DNA of 64,000 nt from Rhodobiaceae bacterium (GCA_020637855.1 JACKJR010000002.1:124001-188000), one strand, 5' to 3'; counted from the first letter of the stretch, positions 15,398 to 24,343 are shown. Program-made: numbers and translations. Notes: generated from the sequence alone by a model not told the origin.

Positions 15398-17005
15398 ATG
15401 GCTGATATTACGCTCTCGAAAGCAGTTCGTTCGAACCTGCTTTCTCTCCAGAACACCTCTAATCTGCTTGCCAAGACGCAGGAGCGTCTGGCTACAGGCC
15501 TCAAGGTGAACTCCGCGCTCGACAATCCGACCAACTTCTTCACGTCTTCCGCGCTGAGCAGCCGCGCGAACGACCTTGGCCGGCTTCTCGATTCGATCTC
15601 CAACGCCAACCAGACGATCGAGGCAGCCGACAACGGCCTGACCGCGATCACCAAGCTGGTTGAGAGCGCCCAGGCGACGGCGCGTCAGGCGCTGCAAACC
15701 TCCGCCACCGTCGAAACCACGACAGCAGCAACTTCTGCTTCGCTCAGCAGCTCGAGCTTCTCTGCTGTCGATCTCACAAACTCGGCGTCCAGCGCGACGT
15801 CAGGTTCGCTCACCGCAACCTTCGGCGGTGCGCTGAACTTTGACGATCCCAGCGATCAGCTGAACTTCACTATCGAAATCGATGGCGGCGGCACCGCGAA
15901 TATCACCATCGATCAGGCTCGTTTGTTTGCGGCAGGCAATGCCGATTTCGTCATCGACGACGAGACTGAACTTGCGGCCGCAGTCGTCTCAGCGATCAAC
16001 GCGGAAGGCACTTACACCGTCAACACCGACCTCACTGTAGGGATTGGTTCCGGCTTCATAAGCTTTAACTCCCTGTTGCAGGGTACCGGCTCGACCGTCG
16101 CCATCACCGGCACTGGTGTAGTGGACGCTGGTGGTGCGAACACGCTGACGAACACCTCCGGTATCGCTGACAACACGGATGCCGGTGCAGCAGCAGTCCT
16201 GGCCGACTCCATCAGCTTCGATCTGACGGTTGGAACCACTACGCAGTCGATAACGCTCGACAACACGATTACCAATGCCAGCGGCGCAACCGCCGCATCG
16301 GACATCGTCAACGCGATCAACAGTCAGTTCGGTTCGAACGTGGCCAGCGTCAGCGGTGGCGAAATCGTCATCACCGACTCCACCACCGGCACATCTTCGA
16401 CCGTGACGATCGCGAATCTGACCACATCCGGCAACGCCACGACATCCGGCCTGTCCAACAATACGGATTCTGGCTCGGCGGCTTCGACCACGACTTCGGT
16501 CAACCCGAAGCGCGACGAGTTCGTGTCCACCTACAACAGCCTTCTGACCCAGATCGACGATCTGGCCAAGGATGCCGGCTTCAACGGTGTGAACCTGCTC
16601 TCCGGCGACAATCTGTCGGTGCTGTTCAACGAAGACGGTTCGTCCAGCCTCGATATTGCCGGTGTCACCTTCGACTCCGCAGGCCTCAGCCTGACGTCGA
16701 TTGCTTCCGGCGGTTTCGACACAAACGACGACATCAACACGACCCTCGACACCCTGGACTCGGCAATTGCCACGTTGCGCAGCCAGGCTTCGAAGTTCGG
16801 TTCGAACCTGTCGGTGGTTGAAACCCGTCAGAACTTCACCAAGGAAACCATCAACACGCTGGAAACCGGTGCCGCGAACCTGACGCTCGCCGACTCCAAC
16901 GAGGAAGCGGCCAACCTCCTGGCCCTGCAAACCCGCCAGCAGCTGTCTTCGACATCGCTGTCTCTGGCCTCGCAGGCCGACCAGCAGGTGCTGCGTCTGT
17001 TCTAA
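15398..17005 (+). CDS. Flagellin 2 with two central repeat modules
   Basis: 535 residues. The first 112 residues differ from flagellin 1 at about five positions, and the last 165 or so are nearly identical. The centre (about 115-365) is unrelated in detail but has two modules of the same kind, starting near 153 and 270. The 138-residue length difference is close to one module. The Shine-Dalgarno is weak (AGAAAAGTAAACCAAC before the ATG). Promoter sequences differ from those of flagellin 1, so the two may be expressed at different times. Confidence 0.94.
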   Translation: MADITLSKAVRSNLLSLQNTSNLLAKTQERLATGLKVNSALDNPTNFFTSSALSSRANDLGRLLDSISNANQTIEAADNGLTAITKLVESAQATARQALQTSATVETTTAATSASLSSSSFSAVDLTNSASSATSGSLTATFGGALNFDDPSDQLNFTIEIDGGGTANITIDQARLFAAGNADFVIDDETELAAAVVSAINAEGTYTVNTDLTVGIGSGFISFNSLLQGTGSTVAITGTGVVDAGGANTLTNTSGIADNTDAGAAAVLADSISFDLTVGTTTQSITLDNTITNASGATAASDIVNAINSQFGSNVASVSGGEIVITDSTTGTSSTVTIANLTTSGNATTSGLSNNTDSGSAASTTTSVNPKRDEFVSTYNSLLTQIDDLAKDAGFNGVNLLSGDNLSVLFNEDGSSSLDIAGVTFDSAGLSLTSIASGGFDTNDDINTTLDTLDSAIATLRSQASKFGSNLSVVETRQNFTKETINTLETGAANLTLADSNEEAANLLALQTRQQLSSTSLSLASQADQQVLRLF

Positions 17006-17030
17006 TTCGGGACAGTTCGAAACAGTATCG

Positions 17031-17060
17031 GGCGGGGCCTTCGGGCCCCGCCTTTTCTTT
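17031..17060 (+). terminator. Terminator of flagellin 2
   Basis: GGCGGGGCC (17031-17039), loop TTCG, GGCCCCGCC (17044-17052), then TTTTCTTT. Same as the flagellin 1 terminator. Confidence 0.93.
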
Positions 17061-17110
17061 ATGCAGCAAGGCTTTCGCGGTTTTTCGTCTCGCGCAGACA
17101 GGGCCAATCG

Positions 17111-17125
17111 TTAACCCGGCATTAA
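17111..17125. promoter_or_regulatory. CtrA box of flbT
   Basis: Perfect TTAA-N7-TTAA (17111-17114 and 17122-17125), 57 bases before the flbT ATG. Flagellar genes of Hyphomicrobiales and Caulobacter are CtrA targets. Confidence 0.78.
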
Positions 17126-17181
17126 CCGATACCCGCCACACTGTGCGCCAATGGCTAGGCAAGAACTCCGGCAGGCGAATC

Positions 17182-17625
17182 ATGGCGCTCAAAGTTGAAC
17201 TGAAGCCCAGCGAACGCATCATCATCGGTAATGCGGTCGTCACCAACGGCGAACACCGCACCCGCCTCTATATCGAAGGCGAAGCCGCGATCCTGCGCGA
17301 GAAGGATATCCTGACGCCGGAAACCGCGGATACGCCAGCCAGGCGCATCTATCTCGCCGTCCAGCTCATGTATCTGGAAAACGACATCGGCTCGATGCAC
17401 GAGACCTATCTCGAGCTGACCCGTGACATCGTCACGGCAGCCCCGAGCACGCTTCCATACATCGATCATATCAACGAACTTGTGATGTCCGGCGCCTTCT
17501 ACAAGGCGCTCAAGGAAACCAAGGCGCTCATCGCCTACGAAAGCGAGCTACTGTCCAATGCAACATCAGGCAGCACACGCATACGCGCAGACCGCGAAGA
17601 TCACCGTCAGCCCGCGGAAGCTTGA
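17182..17625 (+). CDS. flbT: Flagellin post-transcriptional repressor FlbT
   Basis: 147 residues from the ATG at 17182 (MALKVELKPSERIIIGNAVV); the frame opens at 17143. Family segments RTRLYIEGEAAILREKDIL and ARRIYLAVQLMYLENDI are present. FlbT binds flagellin mRNA leaders and represses translation in Caulobacter, while acting positively in some Rhizobiales. Its 3' end overlaps the flaF start by 68 bases. A relict copy of its 5' end lies upstream of flagellin 2. Confidence 0.92.
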   Translation: MALKVELKPSERIIIGNAVVTNGEHRTRLYIEGEAAILREKDILTPETADTPARRIYLAVQLMYLENDIGSMHETYLELTRDIVTAAPSTLPYIDHINELVMSGAFYKALKETKALIAYESELLSNATSGSTRIRADREDHRQPAEA

Positions 17626-17923
17626 GGCCGACCTTCTCATGAAGTCCGCGACCCGTCTTCAGGCGGTCAAGGACGGTTGGCCGGGCACACAGTCCGACCT
17701 GCGCGGCGCGTTGACCTATAACCGCCGCCTGTGGACCATTTTCGCGACCTCGGCAACGGCCGATGAAAACCCGCTTCCCGACACGATCAAGCAGAACATC
17801 GCCAATCTCGGTCTGTTCATCTTCAAACAGACCATGACGCTTGAATCCGAACCCGCGCCGGAAATGCTGACGTCGCTGATTTCCATCAACCGTGAGGTTG
17901 CCGCCGGACTGCGCGCGGAATAA
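17558..17923 (+). CDS. flaF: Flagellar biosynthesis regulator FlaF
   Basis: 121 residues. AYAQTAKITVSPRKLEADLL, ALTYNRRLWTIFATSATADENPLP and the long C-terminal helices are typical FlaF. FlaF is needed for flagellin production or secretion and opposes FlbT in Caulobacter. The start lies 68 bases inside flbT in another frame, unusually long for this pair; the conserved family N-terminus supports it. Confidence 0.9.
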   Translation: MQHQAAHAYAQTAKITVSPRKLEADLLMKSATRLQAVKDGWPGTQSDLRGALTYNRRLWTIFATSATADENPLPDTIKQNIANLGLFIFKQTMTLESEPAPEMLTSLISINREVAAGLRAE

Positions 17924-18054
17924 CGCTGCAAGCGCGCCGGCCATTCAGGAGTTTATCTAAGAGGAGCAACTCAACCTTGGGAGCAATGGATTGAGACGTC
18001 CCTACCCTGAAGACCCAGCACATATGCGCCGCATTTCCATGAGGCATGCAAAAG

Positions 18055-18088
18055 CAGCCCTGGCCGACACCCCGGCCGGGGCTGTTTT
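18055..18088 (+). terminator. Terminator after flbT-flaF
   Basis: CAGCCCTGGCCG (18055-18066) pairs, with one mismatch, with CGGCCGGGGCTG (18073-18084), followed by TTTT. Confidence 0.8.
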
Positions 18089-18168
18089 CGTTTGTGCCAG
18101 ACGCCGTTCCAGGCGCAACAGGACCAAGCGCAGCCGGTTCTGACCGGCTACGCGCGGGCTAAATGCAA

Positions 18169-18194
18169 AACAGGCCGGCTTGCGCCGGCCTGTT
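18169..18194 (-). terminator. Terminator of the flgE-flgK-flgL operon
   Basis: AACAGGCCGGC (18169-18179) and GCCGGCCTGTT (18184-18194) form an 11-base stem. On the minus strand it is followed by TTGCATTT, which suits the flgL direction. Confidence 0.75.
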
Positions 18195-18240
18195 ACAAGG
18201 CGTCATACCCTCAAACTCAATGGCTTGAGCAGGACCTAGA

Positions 18241-18285
18241 GCGTGTTCAGGAAAAGTGGGAACCGGTTTTCCGCCCGGAACACGC
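18241..18285. repeat. Structured extragenic repeat, copy 1
   Basis: Outer stem GCGTGTTC (18241-18248) / GAACACGC (18278-18285), inner stem GGAAAA (18250-18255) / TTTTCC (18267-18272), with the core AAGTGGGAACCGG. Related copies lie near 24268-24312 and 27598-27694. The core resembles extragenic repeats widespread in rhizobial genomes. Confidence 0.7.
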
Positions 18286-18300
18286 GACCAAAACAAAGAC

Positions 18301-19803
18301 TTACAGGAACTGCGCGAGGTTCAGGCGCGAGATCATCGCTGTCGCCTCGTAGCTGATCTGCAGTTGCGTCTGCAGGGCGAGCAGCCTGACCGCGATTTCC
18401 TCGTCATCCGCCTTGGTAACGCCGGTCAGCGCATCCTCGGCAATCTGCTTCGTCACCACATGGCGCTCCTGGGCTGCAGCATAGGATGATTGTAATCCGA
18501 CAAATTCGGCCCTGAGCGACTGCATGGTGCGCACCGACGTGTCCTTGTAGGCAAGGCCATCGCCAACACGTTCCTTCAAGGCATCGAAACGCGTTTCATC
18601 AAGCGGTTCCGTGCTGTCGAAAGTCTCCACCGCGAATGCCGCCATGTGAGCCAGTGCCCAGGTGAAAGGCTCCTCGCTCGCACGCGCGCCATAACCGACG
18701 ACGGAGTTCTCATCGATGCGCGTCACCGAGGTATCGCGCGGATCACCGGCAGCACTGTCGCCCTTGTACCAGATGACGGTGTTGTCGGCGGTTCCCGAAA
18801 CAAGCCCCGTCGCGCTTTCATACGGCGGCCCATCCACACGCAGGGGCGGATTGCTCAGATCGGATTCGAAAAAGTTTCGCGACGCGGTAATGGCCGATGC
18901 CGCCGAAAGCACCGTCTTGCCGGCTTCCTCCAGCGCCGTTCCCAGCGCCGCTTCGATATTGGCGATGGTTGCCGTTTCATCGGCACCAATGGCAAAAGTG
19001 CCCGGCTGCGAACCATCGGCGCTTGCCGTTAGCGTGATCTCGTGGCGCGTACCGTCGGGAAGATCGACGGCAACCGAGAACGTGTCACCAGCCGCAGGTA
19101 CGCCGGTCAGCGCGAACGTCGCCGTCTGCGGCGCAGTACCGGTCGGCTGCGTCAGGGTTGCACCGGCGAATGTTGAGGAAATGCCGGCCAGCTTGAAACC
19201 GAACGGATGAACACCATCCTCGCCGATGGTCAGGCTCGTACCGCCATTCGTCAACGCCAGACGGCCACGGTTGTCGGCGCCAGCATCGGCGAGCTTGCGT
19301 TCAGCCACGATCGTGTCGAGACCATCGCGCACGCCGTCGCCATACAGAATCGTATCGGACTCCTCCACCGGCTTCACATCAACCGTATCTCCGGAAAACA
19401 GATAGCGCCCGTTCACTTCCGCATTAAGCAGCGACAGCGCTTCGTCGAAATTCGAGCGTGTCAGATCCTGCGGCAATGTCTGTCCGTTTTTCGAGAACAC
19501 ATAGGTTCCGTTGCGAACGTCGGACTTCACCGTATCCGCCAGTTCGGTGAACTGGTCGAGGCTGAGCGCCATCATGTCGAGACGCAGGCTGAGCGTGTCG
19601 ATATTCGCCGAATAGGTGTCGATCCGGGAAATCTGCGCCTGCATGGACAGGGCCAGCGTACGGCCGGAACCCAGACCGCCATAGGTTTCCGAGATGTTGC
19701 CGGTGCCGAGCTGACGCTGCAGATCGAGCATCTGCGCCCGGCTCTCGATGATACCGCCGGTCCATCCTATGGACTTGATGAGCGGAGGAACGCTGCTGGT
19801 CAT
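18301..19803 (-). CDS. flgL: Flagellar hook-filament junction protein FlgL
   Basis: 500 residues, longer than typical FlgL (about 300-400). The flagellin-like N-terminus (RAQMLDLQRQLGTGNISETYGG) and C-terminal helix (RLLALQTQLQISYEATAMISRLNLAQFL split here) are clear. A central insertion at about 215-300 has beta-rich segments (FALTGVPAAGDTFSVAVDLP) similar in style to those in the flagellins. Last gene of the minus-strand flgE-flgK-flgL operon, starting 26 bases after flgK. Confidence 0.9.
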   Translation of the reverse strand: MTSSVPPLIKSIGWTGGIIESRAQMLDLQRQLGTGNISETYGGLGSGRTLALSMQAQISRIDTYSANIDTLSLRLDMMALSLDQFTELADTVKSDVRNGTYVFSKNGQTLPQDLTRSNFDEALSLLNAEVNGRYLFSGDTVDVKPVEESDTILYGDGVRDGLDTIVAERKLADAGADNRGRLALTNGGTSLTIGEDGVHPFGFKLAGISSTFAGATLTQPTGTAPQTATFALTGVPAAGDTFSVAVDLPDGTRHEITLTASADGSQPGTFAIGADETATIANIEAALGTALEEAGKTVLSAASAITASRNFFESDLSNPPLRVDGPPYESATGLVSGTADNTVIWYKGDSAAGDPRDTSVTRIDENSVVGYGARASEEPFTWALAHMAAFAVETFDSTEPLDETRFDALKERVGDGLAYKDTSVRTMQSLRAEFVGLQSSYAAAQERHVVTKQIAEDALTGVTKADDEEIAVRLLALQTQLQISYEATAMISRLNLAQFL

Positions 19804-19829
19804 GGGAGACTATCCTTCCCGGCTTCCGG

Positions 19830-21680
19830 TCATATCCGCATCAGCAGGTCGGTCATCTCGCGGAATGTGGAGATGACGCGCGCATTCGCCTGATAGGCGG
19901 TTTGCAGGCTGATCAGGAAAGCCATTTCCGTATCGAGATCGACGCCGGAAACGGCAGCCTGGCGCTCGCTGAGCTGCTCGTAGGCAACCTCCTGCGTCTC
20001 ATAGGCCAAATGCGCTGATTCCGCTTCGCGGCCCTGGAACGAAATCACCCGGTTGACGAATTCCGACAACGTTCCCGTGAACGTCGATGAACCCGCGACA
20101 CCGGTGGAACCGCCGAACGACTGGTCATTGATGAACAGGCGGTTGAGGATCGCCTGCGGTCTGGTGGAATCACCCGACGCCACGCCGCTGTCATAGACGA
20201 CCAGCCCGCTGGGATCGCCCAGTAGCGCCGAGTTGACCTGAATGCGGCCGGCAAAGCCGGTGACCTGCGGGACTTCGCCGAAACGCGCGGTATAGGCCGA
20301 TGCGCCGTCGGTAAACAGCGGCAGCGACGCCGTACCGCCCGTCAGCGACGTCTCCGTGACGGTCGCGCTCAGCCCCGTGACATCGGTGTTGTTGGTCGCA
20401 CCATCGTCGAGGATGGTCAGCGTCGACCCGCTCGCGGACGCATTCAGGTCTGCGCCGAGCGCGGTATCGATTGCAGCAGCCGCAGCCGCAAAACCGCCGG
20501 CAAAGCTGATCCCGATCACGGTGTCGTTCGGGTCTGTCGTGTAGTCGTTTGTCAGTGCCGGCGCGCTCGCGTCATCGACCCGGACAATCGTGACCGTATG
20601 TTCGGTAGACGATGAATCCGTATAGGTCAGCGTAATGCTGTCGCCGTCCTGCAATTGCGACAGGTCGATCGAAAAGCCCGCCTGGGCGCCGGAAGTGGCC
20701 GCCGTCGAGGTGACGTCCTTGGCCGAAAGCGAGCGGGCAAGCGAATCCGCGATGGAATCGAGCTGCGCCTGCGCCTGCGGCAGGATCGAGTCGCGAAGAT
20801 CGATCAGCGCCTTGATCTCACCGGAGCGGAACGCGCTGTCGGCGATCAGATCGATCGAATAGCCGCTGCCGGGATTCAACAAGATCGTACCGACGGTCCG
20901 CTGCGCCGGATCGGTGCTGTAGCTCGATTGAGCGGTGATCGATCCGCTCGCATCGAATGTCAGCCGCGCAGCATCACCATCAAGCAGAAGCGTGCCTGAA
21001 TTGGTGTAGACGCCAATGTCGCCACGCTCGCGTTCCTGAACCCGGATGTCGACATATTGCGCAAGCTCGTTGAGCAGGCTGTCCCGGCGGTCCAGAAGCG
21101 ACGCGGAAGCCTGCCCGGCCTGCGTCGTCGTCGTGATTTCCGCGTTGAGGTCCGACAGCGAGCCAAGGATTTCGTTGACCCGGTCAACCGCATCGTTCAA
21201 CGCCAGCTCAGCCTGTGAGCGGAGGTTCTGGATATCCTCCGACAGGCCGTTCAGCGTATTCGCCAGCACCTGTGCGTCATGCAGCGTGTTCTCGCGCGCG
21301 ACATAGGATTCAGGGCTGGTCGCCAGTTCCTCGAGCGAGGACTGGAAATTGTTCATCAGCGTGTCGAGCGCGGTAGGCCCGCCGGGCTGCCCCAGGAACG
21401 TATCGAGGCTAGTGTAATACTCGTTGATCGTTTCAGCGTAACCAAGACCGGAAGTTTCCAGCTGAAGCTGCTTGTTGATCAGGGCATTGATGACGCGCGT
21501 CGTATTGGTGAGCCGCACGCCGGACAGATCGCCGCCGGGGGCCTGCTCGACCTGACCGATAGCCTTGCGGGTATAGCCGGGCGTATTGGCGTTGGAGATG
21601 TTGTGGGAAACAAGCTCCAGGTTCGCGCTCGTGACGCGAAGTCCCGCCAGTGCCGCATCGAGCGCTCCACCCAAACTCAT
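19830..21680 (-). CDS. flgK: Flagellar hook-associated protein FlgK
   Basis: 616 residues. N-terminal LELVSHNISNANTPGYTRKA and C-terminal LDTEMAFLISLQTAYQANARVIST are diagnostic. The middle carries two inserted beta domains (about 335-375, LQDGDSITLTYTDSSSTEHT; and about 380-445), giving a longer protein than enteric FlgK. It forms the first hook-filament junction ring. It follows flgE by about 75 bases. Confidence 0.95.
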   Translation of the reverse strand: MSLGGALDAALAGLRVTSANLELVSHNISNANTPGYTRKAIGQVEQAPGGDLSGVRLTNTTRVINALINKQLQLETSGLGYAETINEYYTSLDTFLGQPGGPTALDTLMNNFQSSLEELATSPESYVARENTLHDAQVLANTLNGLSEDIQNLRSQAELALNDAVDRVNEILGSLSDLNAEITTTTQAGQASASLLDRRDSLLNELAQYVDIRVQERERGDIGVYTNSGTLLLDGDAARLTFDASGSITAQSSYSTDPAQRTVGTILLNPGSGYSIDLIADSAFRSGEIKALIDLRDSILPQAQAQLDSIADSLARSLSAKDVTSTAATSGAQAGFSIDLSQLQDGDSITLTYTDSSSTEHTVTIVRVDDASAPALTNDYTTDPNDTVIGISFAGGFAAAAAAIDTALGADLNASASGSTLTILDDGATNNTDVTGLSATVTETSLTGGTASLPLFTDGASAYTARFGEVPQVTGFAGRIQVNSALLGDPSGLVVYDSGVASGDSTRPQAILNRLFINDQSFGGSTGVAGSSTFTGTLSEFVNRVISFQGREAESAHLAYETQEVAYEQLSERQAAVSGVDLDTEMAFLISLQTAYQANARVISTFREMTDLLMRI

Positions 21681-21754
21681 GACGCGTGGTCCTTTCGCTC
21701 AAAACCTGTGTACCGGTGGCGGTTCATGCCGCCACCGGCCAAAGTCCGGTGTGA

Positions 21755-23143
21755 TCACCGCACCATGTTGAGGACTTCCTGCAGCATCTCGTCACTGGTC
21801 GTGACGATGCGCGTGCCCGCCGCATAGGCCTGCTGGGTCGTGATCAATTTGGTGAATTCGTCGGCGATATCGGTATTGGAGCTTTCCAGCGCCGAACCGA
21901 TGATGCTTGCCTCGCTGCCGATGATCGGGGGGCCTGAATCCTGCGTCTCGACATAGGCGCCGCCATCGATCTTGGCGAGGCGGTTGGTGGCGTTGAAGTT
22001 CGCGATCGCAACCTGATAGAGGTCGATCGTGCGGCCGTTGTCGTAGCTTGCGACGACGCGCCCCGTCTCCGAAATCGACACGCCGACCAGTTCACCCGCC
22101 GCATAGCCGTCCTGGCTCAGCTCGGTCACCTCGGCATTGCCGTTGGTGTCAGCGAACTGGGTCAGACCACCGGCGCCATACGACAGGGTCACATCGCCAA
22201 CGGTTGAACCGTCGACCGTCAGGCTGCTGAGCGTGATCGAGGATGCTGTCGGGCTGGTAAGCTGGCCACTGCTGTTGAACGTGAATGCCTGGCCGACATT
22301 GGTCCACATCTCGCTGGTACCGGTCGCCGTGGAATCCGACAGATAGAACAGGTTCCAGGTGTCGGTGCCGCTGTTCTGGGTTGAATCGATCTTGGCCCAG
22401 CGAAGCTGGACGTTCACCGGACCGCCGCCCTGGTCGTATACCGTGATCGCGCCACCCGAAATCGAGGATTCCAGGAAAACCGTCTCATCCGCCGCTTGAA
22501 CAAATCCATCCGCAGCGGTGGCACCAACGGTGGTCGGATCATTGGCGAAGTCGGCAGCGTCCAGCAGTTCGCTGTTTGCCGTATCCGGATCCGAATTCGC
22601 CGTCAGCGGATAGTCGGCAAGGTTTGCGCGATACTTGATCTCGGTGGTCGGATTGGCATCGAGGAAGTCATTGCTGAGAACCATGGCTTCTGGAAGCGAA
22701 CCGGAAATATTGCCGGTGGTGGCATCGACCGGGAAGCCTTTGAGGAAGTAGCCGGAGCCGTTGACCAGATAACCGTTGGCATCGATTTCGAAGTCGCCGC
22801 GCCGGGTGTAGGCATTGACGCCGCTGAACACCGGGCTGCCGTCCGATTCACCCGTCTGCTGATCGACGATGAAGAACCCATCGCCGTTGATCGCCATGTA
22901 GGTGCCGACCGAAGCATTCGAGATATCGCCCTGCACCGTGTTGGTGCCGCGCGAGTAGACCTGCACGGAACCGCCGGCCTGCTGCCAGTAAGGGCTGTCG
23001 GTGACCAGATCGACGAAGCTGGTATCGACACGCTTGTAGCCGGTCGTCTGCGAGTTGGCGATGTTGCTGGAGATCTGCTCCAGCGCGTAGGACTGCGCTT
23101 TCAGGCCGCCGACCGCGATCCCCATAGCCCCATAGATACCCAT
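21755..23143 (-). CDS. flgE: Flagellar hook protein FlgE
   Basis: 462 residues from the ATG at 23143, which has CCGGAGGACAAGTA directly upstream; the frame opens at 23239. N-terminal MGIYGAMGIAVGGLKAQSYA followed by LEQISSNIANSQTTGYKRVD, and C-terminal SNTDIADEFTKLITTQQAYA, match FlgE. It forms the hook. The scaffolding FlgD and length-control FliK genes are not in this window. Confidence 0.95.
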   Translation of the reverse strand: MGIYGAMGIAVGGLKAQSYALEQISSNIANSQTTGYKRVDTSFVDLVTDSPYWQQAGGSVQVYSRGTNTVQGDISNASVGTYMAINGDGFFIVDQQTGESDGSPVFSGVNAYTRRGDFEIDANGYLVNGSGYFLKGFPVDATTGNISGSLPEAMVLSNDFLDANPTTEIKYRANLADYPLTANSDPDTANSELLDAADFANDPTTVGATAADGFVQAADETVFLESSISGGAITVYDQGGGPVNVQLRWAKIDSTQNSGTDTWNLFYLSDSTATGTSEMWTNVGQAFTFNSSGQLTSPTASSITLSSLTVDGSTVGDVTLSYGAGGLTQFADTNGNAEVTELSQDGYAAGELVGVSISETGRVVASYDNGRTIDLYQVAIANFNATNRLAKIDGGAYVETQDSGPPIIGSEASIIGSALESSNTDIADEFTKLITTQQAYAAGTRIVTTSDEMLQEVLNMVR

Positions 23144-23223
23144 TACTTGTCCTCCGGTTTCTGCAACGGCGCGCCGTGACGCTTGCATGGCTTGCGGACG
23201 CGCGATATTCCGCCCCTTAACAA

Positions 23224-23240
23224 TCAATCGCCGTGCCAAC
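23224..23240 (-). promoter_or_regulatory. Sigma-54-like promoter of the flgE operon
   Basis: On the minus strand GTTGGCACGGCGATTGA has GG at 23237-23236, ten bases, then GA at 23225-23224. The TGGCACG block is identical to the flgF promoter; only the -12 C is replaced by A. It lies about 80 bases upstream of flgE. Confidence 0.6.
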
Positions 23241-23418
23241 TTGTGAAAATCAATGATTTCAATGGTTTATGGTATGGAATAGCGTTTGCCGCAGCCATGC
23301 ACGCGGCAGAAACGCACCAGCAGTGGGAATCTTCTGCCGGGTATTCTTGTGTCACCCGCGCACTTGCTTACCCGTCGAGCCCCCCATAACGTCGCCGCAA
23401 CAGATCAATGGAGAACCC

Positions 23419-24264
23419 ATGCGTTTCGAAGGCACCGAGAATTACGTCGCCACCCAGGACCTGACCGTCGCCGTCAACGCCGCGGTGACGCTGGAGCGCC
23501 CGCTGCTGGTCAAAGGCGAGCCTGGAACCGGCAAGACCGTGCTGGCAAAGGAAGTGGCCGACGCCATGGGCCTGTCCCTGATCGAGTGGCATGTGAAATC
23601 GACCACCAAGGCGCAGCAGGGCCTCTACGAATACGACGCCGTCAGCCGCCTGCGCGACAGCCAGCTTGGCGATGAGCGCGTCCACGACATCTCCAACTAC
23701 ATCAAGCGCGGCAAGCTGTGGGATGCCTTCACCGCAGAGACCCGCCCGGTACTACTGATCGACGAGATCGACAAGGCCGACATCGAGTTTCCCAATGACT
23801 TGCTGCAGGAACTCGACCGCATGGAGTTCCATGTCTACGAGACCGGCGAGACCGTTCGCGCCGAGACGCGGCCGATCGTCATCATCACGTCGAACAACGA
23901 GAAGGAGCTGCCCGACGCCTTCCTGCGCCGCTGCTTCTTCCACTACATCTCGTTTCCTGACGAAGAGACGATGCGCGCCATCGTCGACGTGCATTTCCCC
24001 GGCCTGAAAGGGCGGCTGCTGAACGAAGCGCTGACCCTGTTCTTCGAGGTGCGTGAGGTGCCGGGACTGAAAAAGAAGCCGTCGACCTCGGAACTGCTGG
24101 ACTGGATCAAGCTGCTGGTCAGCGAGGATGTGGATCCGCAAGTGCTGCGCGAGCGCGACCCGCGCAAACTGATCCCGCCACTGCATGGCGCGCTGTTGAA
24201 GAACGAGCAGGACGTGCACCTGTTCGAACGCCTCGCCTTCATGGCCCGGCGCGGGCAGAATTAA
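23419..24264 (+). CDS. MoxR-type AAA+ ATPase
   Basis: 281 residues from the ATG at 23419 with GGAGA upstream. Walker A GEPGTGKT (about residues 32-39), Walker B LLIDEIDK, and an arginine-finger region (FLRRCFFHYISFPD) are present. MoxR ATPases act as chaperones with VWA-domain partners to mature metalloenzymes. The expected CoxE-like VWA partner is not adjacent but at 31800, with eight unrelated-looking genes or elements between. An extragenic repeat follows the stop. Confidence 0.88.
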   Translation: MRFEGTENYVATQDLTVAVNAAVTLERPLLVKGEPGTGKTVLAKEVADAMGLSLIEWHVKSTTKAQQGLYEYDAVSRLRDSQLGDERVHDISNYIKRGKLWDAFTAETRPVLLIDEIDKADIEFPNDLLQELDRMEFHVYETGETVRAETRPIVIITSNNEKELPDAFLRRCFFHYISFPDEETMRAIVDVHFPGLKGRLLNEALTLFFEVREVPGLKKKPSTSELLDWIKLLVSEDVDPQVLRERDPRKLIPPLHGALLKNEQDVHLFERLAFMARRGQN

Positions 24265-24267
24265 GCG

Positions 24268-24312
24268 CGCATGAGCCCGAAAAGTCGCGGACTTTTCGGA
24301 CAAGATCATGCG
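24268..24312. repeat. Structured extragenic repeat, copy 2
   Basis: Inner perfect hairpin CCGAAAAGTC (24277-24286) / GACTTTTCGG (24290-24299) with loop GCG, and outer stem CGCATGA (24268-24274) / TCATGCG (24306-24312). Same nested design as copy 1. Confidence 0.65.
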
Positions 24313-24343
24313 GCAAAACAAAAAACGCCTTGGAGGAATGCCG

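Larger units (their letters stand above)
17924..18300. other. Convergent flaF / flgL intergenic region
   Basis: About 380 bases with no gene. It holds the flaF terminator (18055-18088), a minus-strand terminator for the flgE-flgK-flgL operon (18169-18194) and one structured extragenic repeat (18241-18285). Confidence 0.7.
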
